The position numbers were made by a program, and so were the translations under genes. Below, piece after piece: positions 14,875-25,200 of a DNA stretch of 64,000 bases. Source of the DNA: Petrolisthes cinctipes (Eukaryota > Arthropoda > Malacostraca > Decapoda > Porcellanidae). The stretch lies in NCBI GenBank assembly GCA_033782935.1, contig JAWQEG010000710.1, positions 930,001 through 994,000 of the forward strand. Direction: 5' to 3'. A model generated the notes under the pieces. That model did no database searches. It was not told the DNA's origin and was given only the letters and a program-made list of their open reading frames with translations. The first letter of the stretch is position 1. Each line of letters begins with the position of its first letter.

Positions 14875-15028
14875 AATACTGTACTGTACTCAGAAGAAAA
14901 GATGTGCAGAACACCAGATTTATGGAAGCACCAAGATCAGCCCTAGGCACAAGCTGAGTGGTGAAGAGGTTAAACCCAACGACGAGGGAAGTTGAGTAGA
15001 GACTGACTTTTCAAGGACTGAACCTCCA

Positions 15029-15036
15029 TATATATA
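15029..15036. promoter_or_regulatory. TATA-box-like sequence in the LTR
   Basis: TATATATA lies about 130 bp from the right end of the insertion and is followed by GGGTAG. If the element reads left to right, this would place a core promoter near the U3/R border, with a short R-U5. The motif is palindromic, so it does not fix the orientation. Function is inferred only from sequence and position. Confidence 0.4.
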
Positions 15037-15087
15037 GGGTAGATTTGGTGATTCGGGATAGCTCAATGAGGGGTCAAATTAACTTCT

Positions 15088-15099
15088 CCGAACCTTCGG
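15088..15099. other. Short hairpin in the LTR
   Basis: CCGAACCTTCGG forms a perfect 5-bp stem with a 2-bp centre. It is one of two inverted repeats in the C/G-richer last 90 bp of the insertion. Role unknown; LTR R regions often hold stem-loops, which makes that one possibility. Confidence 0.45.
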
Positions 15100-15136
15100 A
15101 ACCTGGGGATTTTCCAGTTGTTCCCTTGTTCGAGGA

Positions 15137-15156
15137 GGGGAACCTGGCCATTCCCC
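15137..15156. other. Inverted repeat near the right end of the LTR
   Basis: GGGGAA and TTCCCC form a perfect 6-bp stem around CCTGGCCA, which itself contains the palindrome TGGCCA. It ends 11 bp before the right border of the insertion. It is not a terminal inverted repeat, since the left end has no matching sequence. Confidence 0.5.
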
Positions 15157-15167
15157 AGTGGCTGTCA

Positions 15168-15173
15168 CATTAC
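15168..15173. repeat. Target-site duplication, right copy (CATTAC)
   Basis: Second copy of CATTAC, directly after the TGTCA end of the insertion. The satellite then resumes with AGTTCTTGGACTATAAATA in the phase expected from the left flank. This precise phase match is the main evidence that the 736-bp segment is an insertion and not a boundary between two arrays. Confidence 0.8.
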
Positions 15174-15200
15174 AGTTCTTGGACTATAAATATCAATAGT

Positions 15201-15680
15201 CATTCATAGGGTAGTGGGTGTGTAAGTGTCATTACAGAGCTTGGACTGTAAATATCAATAGTCCTTCATGGGGTGGTGGGTGTGTGGATGTCATTACAGT
15301 GCTTGGACTGTAAATATCAACCATAATTCATGGGGTGGTGGGTGTGGGGGTGTCATTACAGTGTTTTGATTGTAATTATCAACAGTCATTCATAGGGTGG
15401 TGGGTGTCATTACAGTGCTTGGACTGTAAATATCAACCATAATTCATAGGGTAGTGGGTGTGTAAGTGTCATTACAGAGCTTGGACTGTAAATATCAACA
15501 GTCCTTCATAGGGTGGTGGGTGTGTGGATGTCATTACAGTGCTTGGACTGTAAATATCAACCATAATTCATGGGGTGGTGGGTGTGGGGGTGTCAATACA
15601 GTGTTTTGATTGTAATTATCAACAGTCATTCATAGGGTGGTGGGTGTCATTACAGTGCTTGGACTGTAAATATCAACCAT
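15201..15680 (+). repeat. 240-bp tandem duplication beside the LTR
   Basis: 15201-15440 and 15441-15680 match base for base with only a few differences. Examples are ATAGTCCTTCATGG against ACAGTCCTTCATAG, and GTCATTACA against GTCAATACA. The unit is four monomers (three of 62 bp and one of 54 bp, 240 bp in total). It starts about 30 bp right of the LTR. The GTGTGTAAGTGTC variant that opens the unit also ends the array left of the LTR, so the duplicated type was already present at the insertion site. Confidence 0.85.
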
Positions 15681-17439
15681 AATTCATGGGGTGGTGGGTG
15701 TGGGGGTGTCATTACAGTGCTTGGACTGTAAATATCAACCGTCAATCATGGAGTGGTGGGTGTGTAGGTGTCATTACAGTGCTTGGAGTGTAAATATCAA
15801 CAGTCATTAATGGGGTGGTGGGTGTATGGGTGTCATTACAGTGATTTGATTGTAAATATCAACAGTCATTTATTGGGTGGTGGGTGGCATTACAGTGCTT
15901 GGACTGTAAATATCAACAGTCATTCATGGGGTTGTGGGTGTGTGGGTGTCATTACAGTTCTTGGACTGTAAAGATCAACAATAATTCATGGGGTGGTGGG
16001 TGTTGGGGTGTCATTACAGTGCTTTGACTGTAAATATCAACAGTCATTTATTGGGTGGTGGGAGGCATTACAGTGCTTGGACTGTAAATATCAACAGTTA
16101 TTCTTTTAGTGGTGGTTGTGTGGGTGTCATTATAGTGCTTAGACTGTAAATATCAACAGTCATTCATGGAATGGTAAGTGTGTGTGTGTCATTACAGTTC
16201 TTGGACTGTAAATATCAACCATCATTTATTGTGTGTTGGGTGAGTGGGTGTCATTACAGTGCTTGGACTGTGAATATCAACAGTCATTCATGGGGTGGTG
16301 AGTGTGTGGGTGTTAATACAGTGATTTGACTGTATATATCAACAGTCATTCAGAGGGTGGTGTGTGTCATTAGAGTGCTTGGACTGTATATATTAACAGT
16401 TATTCATGAGGTGGTGGGTGTGTGGGTGTCATTACATTGCTTGGACTATAAATATCAACCATCATTTATGGGGAGGTGGGTGTGTGGGTGTCATTACAGT
16501 GCTTGGACTGTAAATATCAACAGTCATTCTTGGGGTGGTGGGTGTATGGGTGTCATTACAGTGGTTGGATTGTAAATATCAACAGTTATTCATGGGGTGG
16601 TGGTTGTGTGGGTGTCATTACAGTGTTTTGATTGTAATTTTTAATAGTCATTTATAGGGTGGTGGGTGTCATTACAGTGCTTGGACTGTAAATATCAACA
16701 GTCATTTAAGGGGTGGTGGTTGTGTGGGTATCATTACAGTGCTTGGACTGTATATATCAACCATAATTCATGGGGTGGTTGGTGTGGGGGTGTCATTACA
16801 ATGCTTGGACTGTAAATATCAGCAGTTAATCATGGGGTGGTGTGTGTGTGGGTGTCATTACAGTGCTTGGACTGTAAATATCAACAGTCATATATGGGGT
16901 GGTGGGTGTATGGGTGTCATTACAGTGTTTTGATTGTAAATATCAACAGTCATTTATAGGGTGGTAGGTATAATTAGAGTGCTTGGACTGTAAATATCAA
17001 CAATCATTCATAGGGTTGTGGGTGTGTGGGTGTATTACAGTGCTTGGACTGTAAATATCAACTATAATTCATGGGGTCGTGGGTGTTTGGGTGTTATTAC
17101 AGTGCTTTGACTGTAAATATCAACAGTCATTTTTGGGGTGGTGTGTGTGAGGGTGTCTTTACATAGCTTGGACTATAAATATCAACAGTCATTCATGGGT
17201 TGGTGGGTGGGTGGGTGTCATTAAAGTGCTTAGACTGTAAATATCAACAGTTATTTATGAGGTGGTGGGTGTGTGGCTGTCATTACAGTGCTTGGACTAT
17301 AAATTTCAACAGTCATTCATGGGGTGGTGGATGTGTGGGTGTCAATACAGTGCTTGGACTGTAAATATCAAGTCATTCATGGGGTGGTGGGTGTGTGTTT
17401 GTCATTATTGCTTGAACTGTAAATATCAACAGTCATTCA

Positions 17440-18720
17440 TGGGGTGGTGGGTTGCATTACAGTGCTTGGACTGTAAATATCAACAGTCATTCATAGGGTG
17501 GTGGGTGTGTGGGTGTTATTACAGTGCTTTGATTGTAAATATCAACAGCCATTCAGAGGGTGGTGGGTGTCATTAGAGTGCTTGGACTGTAAATATCAAC
17601 AGTCATTTATGGGGTGGTGGGTGTGTGGGTGTCATGAAAGTGCTTGAACAGTAAATATCAACCATCACTCATTGGGTGGTGGATGTGTGGGTGTCATTAC
17701 AGTGCTTGGACTGTGAATATCAACAGTTATTCATAGGGTGGTGGGTGTGTGAGTGTCATTACAGAGCTTGGACTGTAAATATCAACAGTCATTGATGGGG
17801 TGGTGGGTGTGAGGGTGTCATTACAGTGCTTGGACTGTAAATATCAACAGTCATTCATGTGGTTAGTGGATGTCATTATAGTGCTTGGACTGTAAATTTC
17901 AACAGTCATTCATAGGGTGGTGGGTTGCATTACAGTGCTTGGACTGTAAATATCTACAGTCATTCATAGGGTGATTAGTGTGTTGCTGTCATTACATTGC
18001 TTGGACTGTAAATATCAACAGTCAATCATGGGGAGGTTGGTATCATTACAGTGCTTGGACTGTAAATATCAACAGTCATTCATAGGGTGGTGGGTGTGTG
18101 GGTGTTATTACAGTGCTTTGATTGTAAATATCAACAGCCATTCAGAGGGTGGTGGGTGTGATTAGAGTGCTTGGACTGTAAATATCAACAGTCATTTATG
18201 GGGTGGTGGGTGTGTGGGTGTTATGAAAGTGCTTGAACTGTAAATATCAACCATCATTCATTGGGTGGTGGATGTGTGGGTGTCATTACAGTGCTTGGAT
18301 TGTGAATATCAACAGTTATTCATAGGGTGGTGGGTGTGTGAGTGTCATTACAGAGCTTGGACTGTAAATATCAACAGTCGTTCATGGGGTGGTGGGTGTG
18401 TGGATGTCATTACAGTGCTTGGACTGTAAATATTAACAGTTAATCATGGGGTGGTGGGTGTGTGGGTGTCATTAATGTGCTTCGACTGTAAATATCAACA
18501 GTCATTCATGGGGTGGTGGGTGTGTGGCTGTCATTACATTGCTTGGACTGTAAATATCAACAGTCAATCTTGGGGAGGTTGGTGTCATTACAATGCTTGG
18601 ACTGTAAATATCAACAGTCATTCCTAGGGTGGTGGGTGTGTGGGTGTTATTACAGTGCTTTGATTGTAAATATCAACAGCTATTCAGAGTGTAGTGGGTG
18701 TGGGTGTGTCATTACAGTGC
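17440..18720 (+). repeat. ~542/589-bp higher-order repeat
   Basis: A run of variants recurs three times, marked by ACAGCCATTCAGAGGG and its derivative ACAGCTATTCAGAG. The markers sit at about 17546, 18135 and 18677, spacings of 589 and 542 bp (the second about nine monomers). The marker monomer is preceded each time by a GGGTGTTATTACAGTGCTTTGATTG type. In the last two copies a unit with GGGGAGGTTGG lies just upstream. This is a small local amplification of a multi-monomer block. Confidence 0.75.
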
Positions 18721-21150
18721 TTTGACTATAAATATTAATAGTCATTCATGGGGTGGTGGGTGTGAGGATGTCATTACAGTGCTTGGACTGTAAATATCAA
18801 CAGTCATTCATGTGGTTAGTGGATGTCATTATAGTGCTTGGACTGTAAATATCAACAGTCATTCTTGGGGTGGTGGGTGTGTGGGTGCCATTACAGTGCT
18901 TTGACTGTAAATATCAAGAGTCATTCATGGGGTGGTGGGGGTTAGGGTGTCATTACAGTGTTCGGACTGTAATTTTTAACAGTCATTCATGTGGTTAGTG
19001 GATGTCATTATAGTGCTTGGACTGTAAATATCAACAGTCATTTATGGGGTGGTGGGTGTGGGTGTCATTACAGTGTTTTGACTGCGAATATCAACAGTCA
19101 TTTATAGGGTTGTGGGTTTCATTAGAGTGCTTGAACTGTAAATATCAACAGTTATTTATGGGGTGGTGGGTGTGTGGGTGTCATTACAGTGCTTTGACTG
19201 TAAATATAAACAGTCATTTATGGGTTGGTGGGTGTGTGTGTCATTATAGTGCTTAGACTGTAAATATCAACTGTCATTAATTCGGTGGTGGGTATCATTA
19301 GAGTGCTTGGACTATAAATATTAACAGTTATTTATGGGGTGGTGGGTTTGTGGGTGTCATGACAGTGCTTGGACTGAAAATATCAACAGTCATTCATGGG
19401 GTGGTGGGTGTGTGGGTGTCATTACAGTGTTTGATTGTAAATACCAACAGTCATTCATAAGGTTGTGGGTGTCATTAGAGTGCTTGGACTATAAATATCA
19501 ACAGTTATTTATGGGTTGGTGGGTTTGTGGGTGTCATGACAGTGCTTGGACTGTAAATATCAACAGTCATTCATGGAGTGGTGGGTGTGTGGGTGTCATT
19601 ACAGTGCTTGGACTGTAAATATCAACAGTCATTTATGGTGTGGTGGGTGTGGGTGTCATTACAGTGTTTTGACTGTAAATATCAACAGTCATTCATAGGG
19701 TGGTGGGTTTCATTAGAGTGCTTGGACTGTAAATATCAACAGTTATTTATGGGGTGGTGGGTTTTTGGTTGTCATGACAGTGCTTGGACTGCAAATATCA
19801 ACAGTCATTCATGGGGTGGTGGGTGTTTTGGTGTCATTACAGTGCTTGGACTGTAAATATCAACAGTCATCCAGGGGGTGGTGGGTGTGTGGGCATCATT
19901 AAAGTTTTTTTATTGTAAATATTAACAGTAATTCATAGGGTGGTGGGTGTCATTAGAGTGCTTGGACTGTAAATATCAAGAGTCATTTATAAGGTGGTGG
20001 GTGTGTTGGTGTCATTACAGTGCTTGGACTCTAAAATATCAACTGTCATTTATGGAGTGGTGGTTGTGTGGGTGTCATTACAGTGCTTTGACTGTAAATA
20101 TCAACAGTCATTCATAGGGTGGTGGGTGTCATTAGAGTGCTTGGACTATAAATATCAACAGTTATTTATGGGGTGAAGGTTTGTGGGAGTCATGACAGTG
20201 CTTGGACTGTAAATATCAACAGTCATTCATGGGGTGGTTGGTGTGTGGGTGTCATTACAGTGCTTTGACTGTAAATATCAAGTCATTTATGGGGTGGTGG
20301 GTTTGTTGGTGTCATGACAGTGCTTGGACTGTAAATATCAACAGTCATTCATGGGGTGGTGGGTGTTTTGGTGTCATTACAGTGCTTGGACTGTAAATAT
20401 GAACAGTCATCCAGGGGGTGGTGGGTGTGTGGACATCATTACAGTGTTTTGATTGTAAATATCAACAGTAATTCATAGGGTGGTGGGTGTCATTAGAGTG
20501 CTTGGACTATAAATATCAACAGTTATTTATGGGGTGAAGGTTTGTGGGTATCATGACAGTGCTTGGACTGTAAATATCAACAGTCATTCATGGGGTGGTG
20601 GGTGTGTTGGTATCATTACAGTGTTTTGACTGTAAATATCAACAGTCATTTATGGGGTGGTGGGTGTGGGTGACATTACAGTGTTTTGACTGTAAATATC
20701 AACAGTCATTTATTGGGTGGTGTGTTTCATTAGAGTGCTTGGACTGTAAATATCAACAGTTATTTATGGGGTGGTGGGTGTGTGGGTGTCATTACAGTGC
20801 TTTGACTGTAAATATCAACAGTCATTTATGGGGTGGTGGGTGTGTGTGTCATTATAGTGCTTAGACTGTAAATATCAACAGTCATTAATTGGGTGGTGGG
20901 TGTCATTAGAGTGCTTGGACTATAAATATTATCAGTTATTTATGGGGTGGTGGGTTTGTGGGTGTCATGACAGTGCTTGGACTGAAAATATCAACAGTCA
21001 TTAATGGGGTGGTGGGTGTGTGGGTGTCATTACAGTGTTTTGATTGTAAATACCAACAGTCATTCATAGGGTGGTGGGTGTCATTAGAGTGCTTGGACTA
21101 TAAATATCAACAGTTATTTATGGGGTGGCGGGTTTGTGGGTGTCATGACA

Positions 21151-21212
21151 GTGCTTGGACTGTAAATATCAACAGTCATTCATGGGGTGGTGGGTGTGTG
21201 GGTGTCATTACA
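21151..21212 (+). repeat. Reference copy: consensus 62-bp monomer
   Basis: This copy matches the consensus I derived by eye at all 62 positions. It starts GTGCTTGGACTG and ends TGTCATTACA. It contains 21 G, 20 T, 13 A and 8 C (47% G+C) and no CpG. The first half carries TGTAAATATC, whose reverse complement contains TATTTAC, a forkhead-type core. The second half is the G box at 21184-21204, which holds GGGG, GG, GGG and GGG runs and no C. Use this copy as a query for databases of satellites and for building a monomer profile. Confidence 0.95.
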
Positions 21213-21272
21213 GTGCTTGGACTGTAAATATCAACAGTCATTTATGGGGTGGTGGGTGTGGGTGTCATTACA
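21213..21272 (+). repeat. Reference copy: 60-bp monomer class
   Basis: This unit equals the consensus with one GT dinucleotide lost in the G box (GGGTGTGTGGGTG becomes GGGTGTGGGTG). It is 20 codons long, so two neighbouring units of this class stay in the same reading frame. Other 60-bp classes lose two bases elsewhere: CAACAGTC to CAAGTC, or ATTACAGTG to ATTAGTG. All three are losses inside short repeats. Confidence 0.9.
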
Positions 21273-21326
21273 GTGTTTTGACTGTAAATATCAACAGTCA
21301 TTCATAGGGTGGTGGGTTTCATTAGA
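21273..21326 (+). repeat. Reference copy: 54-bp monomer class
   Basis: This unit lacks one GGGTGTGT from the G box, so GGGTGTGTGGGTGTC becomes GGGTGTC (here with T replacing G: GGGTTTC). The 8-bp loss lies between two GGGTGT direct repeats, as expected from replication slippage. The 54-bp length is divisible by three, which explains why runs with this class give longer open frames. Confidence 0.9.
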
Positions 21327-22299
21327 GTGCTTGGACTGTAAATATCAACAGTTATTTATGGGGTGGTGGGTTTGTGGGTGTCATGACAGTGCTTGGACTG
21401 TAAATATCAACAGTCATTCATGGGGTGGTGGGTGTTTTGGTGTCATTACAGTGGTTGTACTGTAAATATCAACAGTCATCCAGGACGTGGTGGGTGTGTG
21501 GGCATCATTACAGTGTTTTGATTGTAAATATCAACAGCAATTCATAGGGTGGTGGGTGTCATTAGAGTGCTTGGACTATAAATATCAACAGTTATTTATG
21601 GGGTGGTGGGTTTGTCGGTGTCATGACAGTGCTTGGACTGTATATATCAACAGTCATTCATGGGGTGGTGGGTGTGTGGGTGTCATTACAGTGCTTGGAC
21701 TGTAAATATCAACAGTCATTTATGGGGTGGTGGTTGTGTTAGTGGCATTACAGTGCTTTGACTGTAAATATCAACAGTCATTCATAGGGTGGTGGGTGTC
21801 ATTAGAGCGCTTGGACTATAAATATCAACAGTTATTTATGGGGTGAAGGTTTGTGGGTGTCATGACAGTGCTTGGACTGTAAATATCAACAGTCATTCAT
21901 GGGGTGGTGGGTGTGTGGGTGTCATTACAATGCTTTGACTGTAAATATCAACAGTCATTTATGGGGTGGTGGGTTTGTGGGTGTCATGACAGTGCTTGGA
22001 CTGTAAATATCAACAGTCATTCATGGGGTGGTGGGTGTTTTGGTGTCATTACAGTGCTTGGACTGTAAATATCAACAGTCATCCAGCGGGTGGTGGGTGT
22101 GTGGGCATCATTACAGTGTTTTGATTGTAAATATCAACAGTAATTCATATGGTGGTGGGTGTCATTAGAGTGCTTGGACTGTAAATATCAAGAGTCATTT
22201 ATAAGGTGGTGGGTGTGTTGGTGTCATTACAGTGCTTGGACTGTAAAATATCAACTGTCATTTATGGGGTGTTGGTTGCGTGGGTGTCATTACAGTGCT

Positions 22300-25200
22300 T
22301 TGACTGTAAATATCAACAGTCATTCATAGGGTGGTGGGTGTGTAGGTGACATTAGAGAGCTTGGACTGTAAATATTATGGGTTATTCATGGGGTAGTGGG
22401 TGTGTGGATGTCATTACAGTGCTTGAACTGAAAATATCAACAGTCATTCATGGGGTGGTGGGTGTGTGGGTGTTATTACAGTGTTTGGACTGTAAATATC
22501 AAATGTCATTAATGGGGTGGTGGGTGTGTGGGTGTCATTACAGTGCTTTGACTGTAAATATCAACATTCATTTATGGGGTTGTGGGTGTGTGTGTCATTA
22601 TAGTGCTTGGACTGTAAATATCAACAGTCATTCATGGGGTGGTGAGTGTGTGGGTGTCATTAAAGTGCTTGGACTGAAAATATCAAGTCATTCATAGTGT
22701 GGTGGGTGTGTGTGTGTCATTAGTGCTTGGACTGTAAATATCAACAGTCATTCATGAGGTTGTGTGTAGCATTACATTGCTTGAATTGTATATATCAAAA
22801 GTCATTTATAGGGTGGTGGGTGTGTGGGTGACATTACAGTGCTTGGAGTGTAAATATCAACAGTCAATCATGGGGTGGTGGGTGTGTGGGTGTCATTACA
22901 GAGCTTGGACTGTAAATATCAACAGTCATTCATGGAGTGGTGGGTGTGTGGGTGTCATTACAGTGCTTGGACTGTAAATATCAACAGTCATTCTTGGGGT
23001 GATGATTGTGTGAGTGTTATTACAGTGCTTTGACTGTAAATATCAACAGTCATATAGAGGGTGGTAAGTGTCATTAGAGTGCTTGGACTGTAAATATTAA
23101 CAGTCATTCATGGGGTGGTGGGTGTGTGGATGTCATTACAGTGCTTGGACTAAAAATATCAACAGTCATATATGGGGTGGTGGGTGTGTGGGTGTCATTA
23201 CAGTGCTTGGACTATAATTATCAACCATCATTTATGGGGTGGTGGGTGTGTAGGTGTCATTACAGAACTTGGACTGTAAATATCAACAGTCATTCATGGG
23301 GTTGTGGGTGTGTGGGTGTCATTACAGTGTTTTGATTGTAATTATCAACAGTCATTTATAGGGTGGTGGGTGTCATTACAGTGCTTGGACTGTAATTATC
23401 AAGAGTCATTCATGGGGTAGTGGTTGTGTGGGTGTCTTTACATTGCTTGGACTGTAAATATCAAACATAATTCATGGGATGGTAGGTGTGCGGGTTTCAT
23501 TACACTGCTTGGACGGTAAATATCAACAGTCAATAATGAGGTAATGGGTGTGTGGGTGTCATTACAGTGCTTGGACTGTAAATATCAACAGTTATTAATG
23601 GGGTCGTGAGTGTATAGGTGTCACTATAGTGTTTTGATTGTAAATATCAACAGTCATTCAAAGGGTGGTGGGTATCATTAGAGTGCTCGGACTGTAAATA
23701 TCTACAGTCATGCATGGGGTCGTGGGTGTGTGGGTATCATTACAGTGCTTGGACTATAAATATCAACAGTCATTTATGGGGTGGTTGTTGTGTGGGTATC
23801 ATTACAGTGCTTTGACTGTAAATATCAACAGTCATTCAGAGGGTGGTGGGTGTCATTAGAGGGCTTGGACTGTAAATATCAACAGTCATTCATGGGGTGG
23901 AGGGTGTGTGGATAGCATTACAGTGCTTGGACTGAAAACATCAACAGTCATTTATGGTGTAGTGGGTGTGTGGGTGTCATTACAGTGCTTGGACTATAAA
24001 TATCAACCATCATTTAACGGGTGATGAGTGAGAGGGTGTCATTACAGTGCTTGGACTGTAATTATCAACAGTCATTCATAGGGTTGTCAGTGTGTGGATG
24101 TCATTACAGTGCTTGGACTGTAAATATCAACAGTCAATCATAGGGTGGTGGGTATGTGGGTGTCATTACAGTGGTTTGATTGTAATTATCAACAGTCATT
24201 CATAGGGTGGTGGGTGTCATTACAGTGCTTGGACTGTAAATATCAACAGTCATTCATTGGGTGGTGGTTGTGTGGGTATCATTACAGTGCTTGGACTGTA
24301 AATATCAACCATAATTCATGGGGTGGTGGGTGTGGGGGTTTCATTACAGTGCTTGGACTGTAAATATCAACATTCAATCATGTGGTGGTGGGTGTGTTGG
24401 TGTCATTAAAGTGCTTGGACTGTAAATATCAACAGTCATTCATGGGATGGTGGGTGTATGGGTGTCATTACAGTGATTTAATTGTAAATATCAACAGTCA
24501 TTCATAGGGTGGTAGGTATCATTATAGTGCTTGGACTGTAAATATCAACAGTCATTCATGGGTTTGTGGATGTGTGGGTGTCATTACAGTACTTGGACTG
24601 TAAATATCAACTATAATTCATGAGGTCGTGTGTGTTAGGGTGTCATTACTGTGCTTTGACTGTAAATATCAACATTCATTCATGGGGTGGTGGGTGGCAT
24701 TACAGTGCTTGGACTGTAAATATCAACTGTCATTCATAGGGTGATGAGTGTGTGGGTGTCATTACAGTGCTTGGACAGTAAATATCAACAGTCATTTATA
24801 GGGTGGTGGGTGTTTGGTGTCATTACATTGCTTGGACTGTAAATATCAACAGTTAATCATAGGGTGGTGGGTGTTTGGGTGTCAGTACAGTGCTTGGACG
24901 GTAAATATCAACAGTCATTCATAGGGTGGTAGGTGTGTGTGTTATTTCAGAGCTTGGACTGTAAATATCAACAGTCATTCATGGAGTGGTAGGTGTGTGG
25001 GTGTCATTTCAGTGCTCGGACTGTAAATATCAACAGTCATTCTTGGGGTGATGGTTGTGTGGGTGTTATTACAGTGCTTTGACTGTAAATATCAACAGTC
25101 ATTAAGAGGGAGGTGGGTGTCATTAGAGTGCTTGGACTGTAAATATTAACAGTCATTCATGGGTGGTGGGTGTTTGGATGTCATTACAGTGCTTGGAATG

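Larger units (their letters stand above)
14432..15167. mobile_element. Probable solo LTR retroelement insertion
   Basis: This is the only non-satellite DNA in the window, 736 bp long. It begins TGTTACGAACACTAG and ends GTGGCTGTCA, so it has the TG...CA ends typical of long terminal repeats, and it is flanked by a perfect 6-bp direct repeat, CATTAC. Removing the element plus one CATTAC restores an intact monomer junction (AAGTGTCATTACAGTTCTTGG), so it clearly entered an existing array. There is no room for gag-pol and I see no coding frame of note, so the simplest reading is a solo LTR left by recombination between the two LTRs of a full element. TGT-type starts and 4-6-bp target duplications are common in Ty3/gypsy and BEL/Pao families (family knowledge); the family here is not identified. 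No clear terminal inverted repeat argues against a cut-and-paste transposon. A non-autonomous LTR element is an alternative. Orientation is unresolved: a TATA-like run lies at 15029, but no AATAAA was seen on either strand. Confidence 0.65.
15168..18990 (+). repeat. 62-bp satellite array, right of the LTR
   Basis: The satellite continues in the same orientation and with the same monomer type as left of the LTR. Both 62-bp and 54-bp units are present. Monomers with ACCATAATTCATGG followed by a GGGTGTGGGGGTGTC box are frequent. No gene or other element is seen. Two local higher-order patterns within it are listed separately. Confidence 0.96.
19000..22300 (+). repeat. ~240-bp (4-monomer) higher-order repeat domain
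   Basis: Four monomer types follow each other in a regular cycle: a 60- or 62-bp unit, a 54-bp unit ending CATTAGA, a unit with ACAGTTATTTATGG, and a unit opened by GTCATGACAGTGC. The GTCATGACAG marker occurs at about 19524, 19772, 20308, 20552, 21142, 21379, 21620 and 21858; the shortest regular spacings are 237-248 bp. Some cycles are interrupted or shortened. A longer duplication is laid over this: about 19.0-19.9 kb recurs at about 20.6-21.5 kb with a displacement of 1608-1609 bp. This is the clearest true higher-order repeat in the window. Confidence 0.85.

Noticed and set aside
14432..15167. Cut-and-paste DNA transposon or MITE.
   Set aside because: The ends TGTTACGAACAC and, on the other strand, TGACAGCCACTG agree at only a few bases, so there is no convincing terminal inverted repeat. 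The TG...CA ends and 6-bp duplication fit an LTR better.
14432..15167. A gene or exon in the unique segment.
   Set aside because: No long open frame is evident on either strand; the middle is A/T-rich with many stops.
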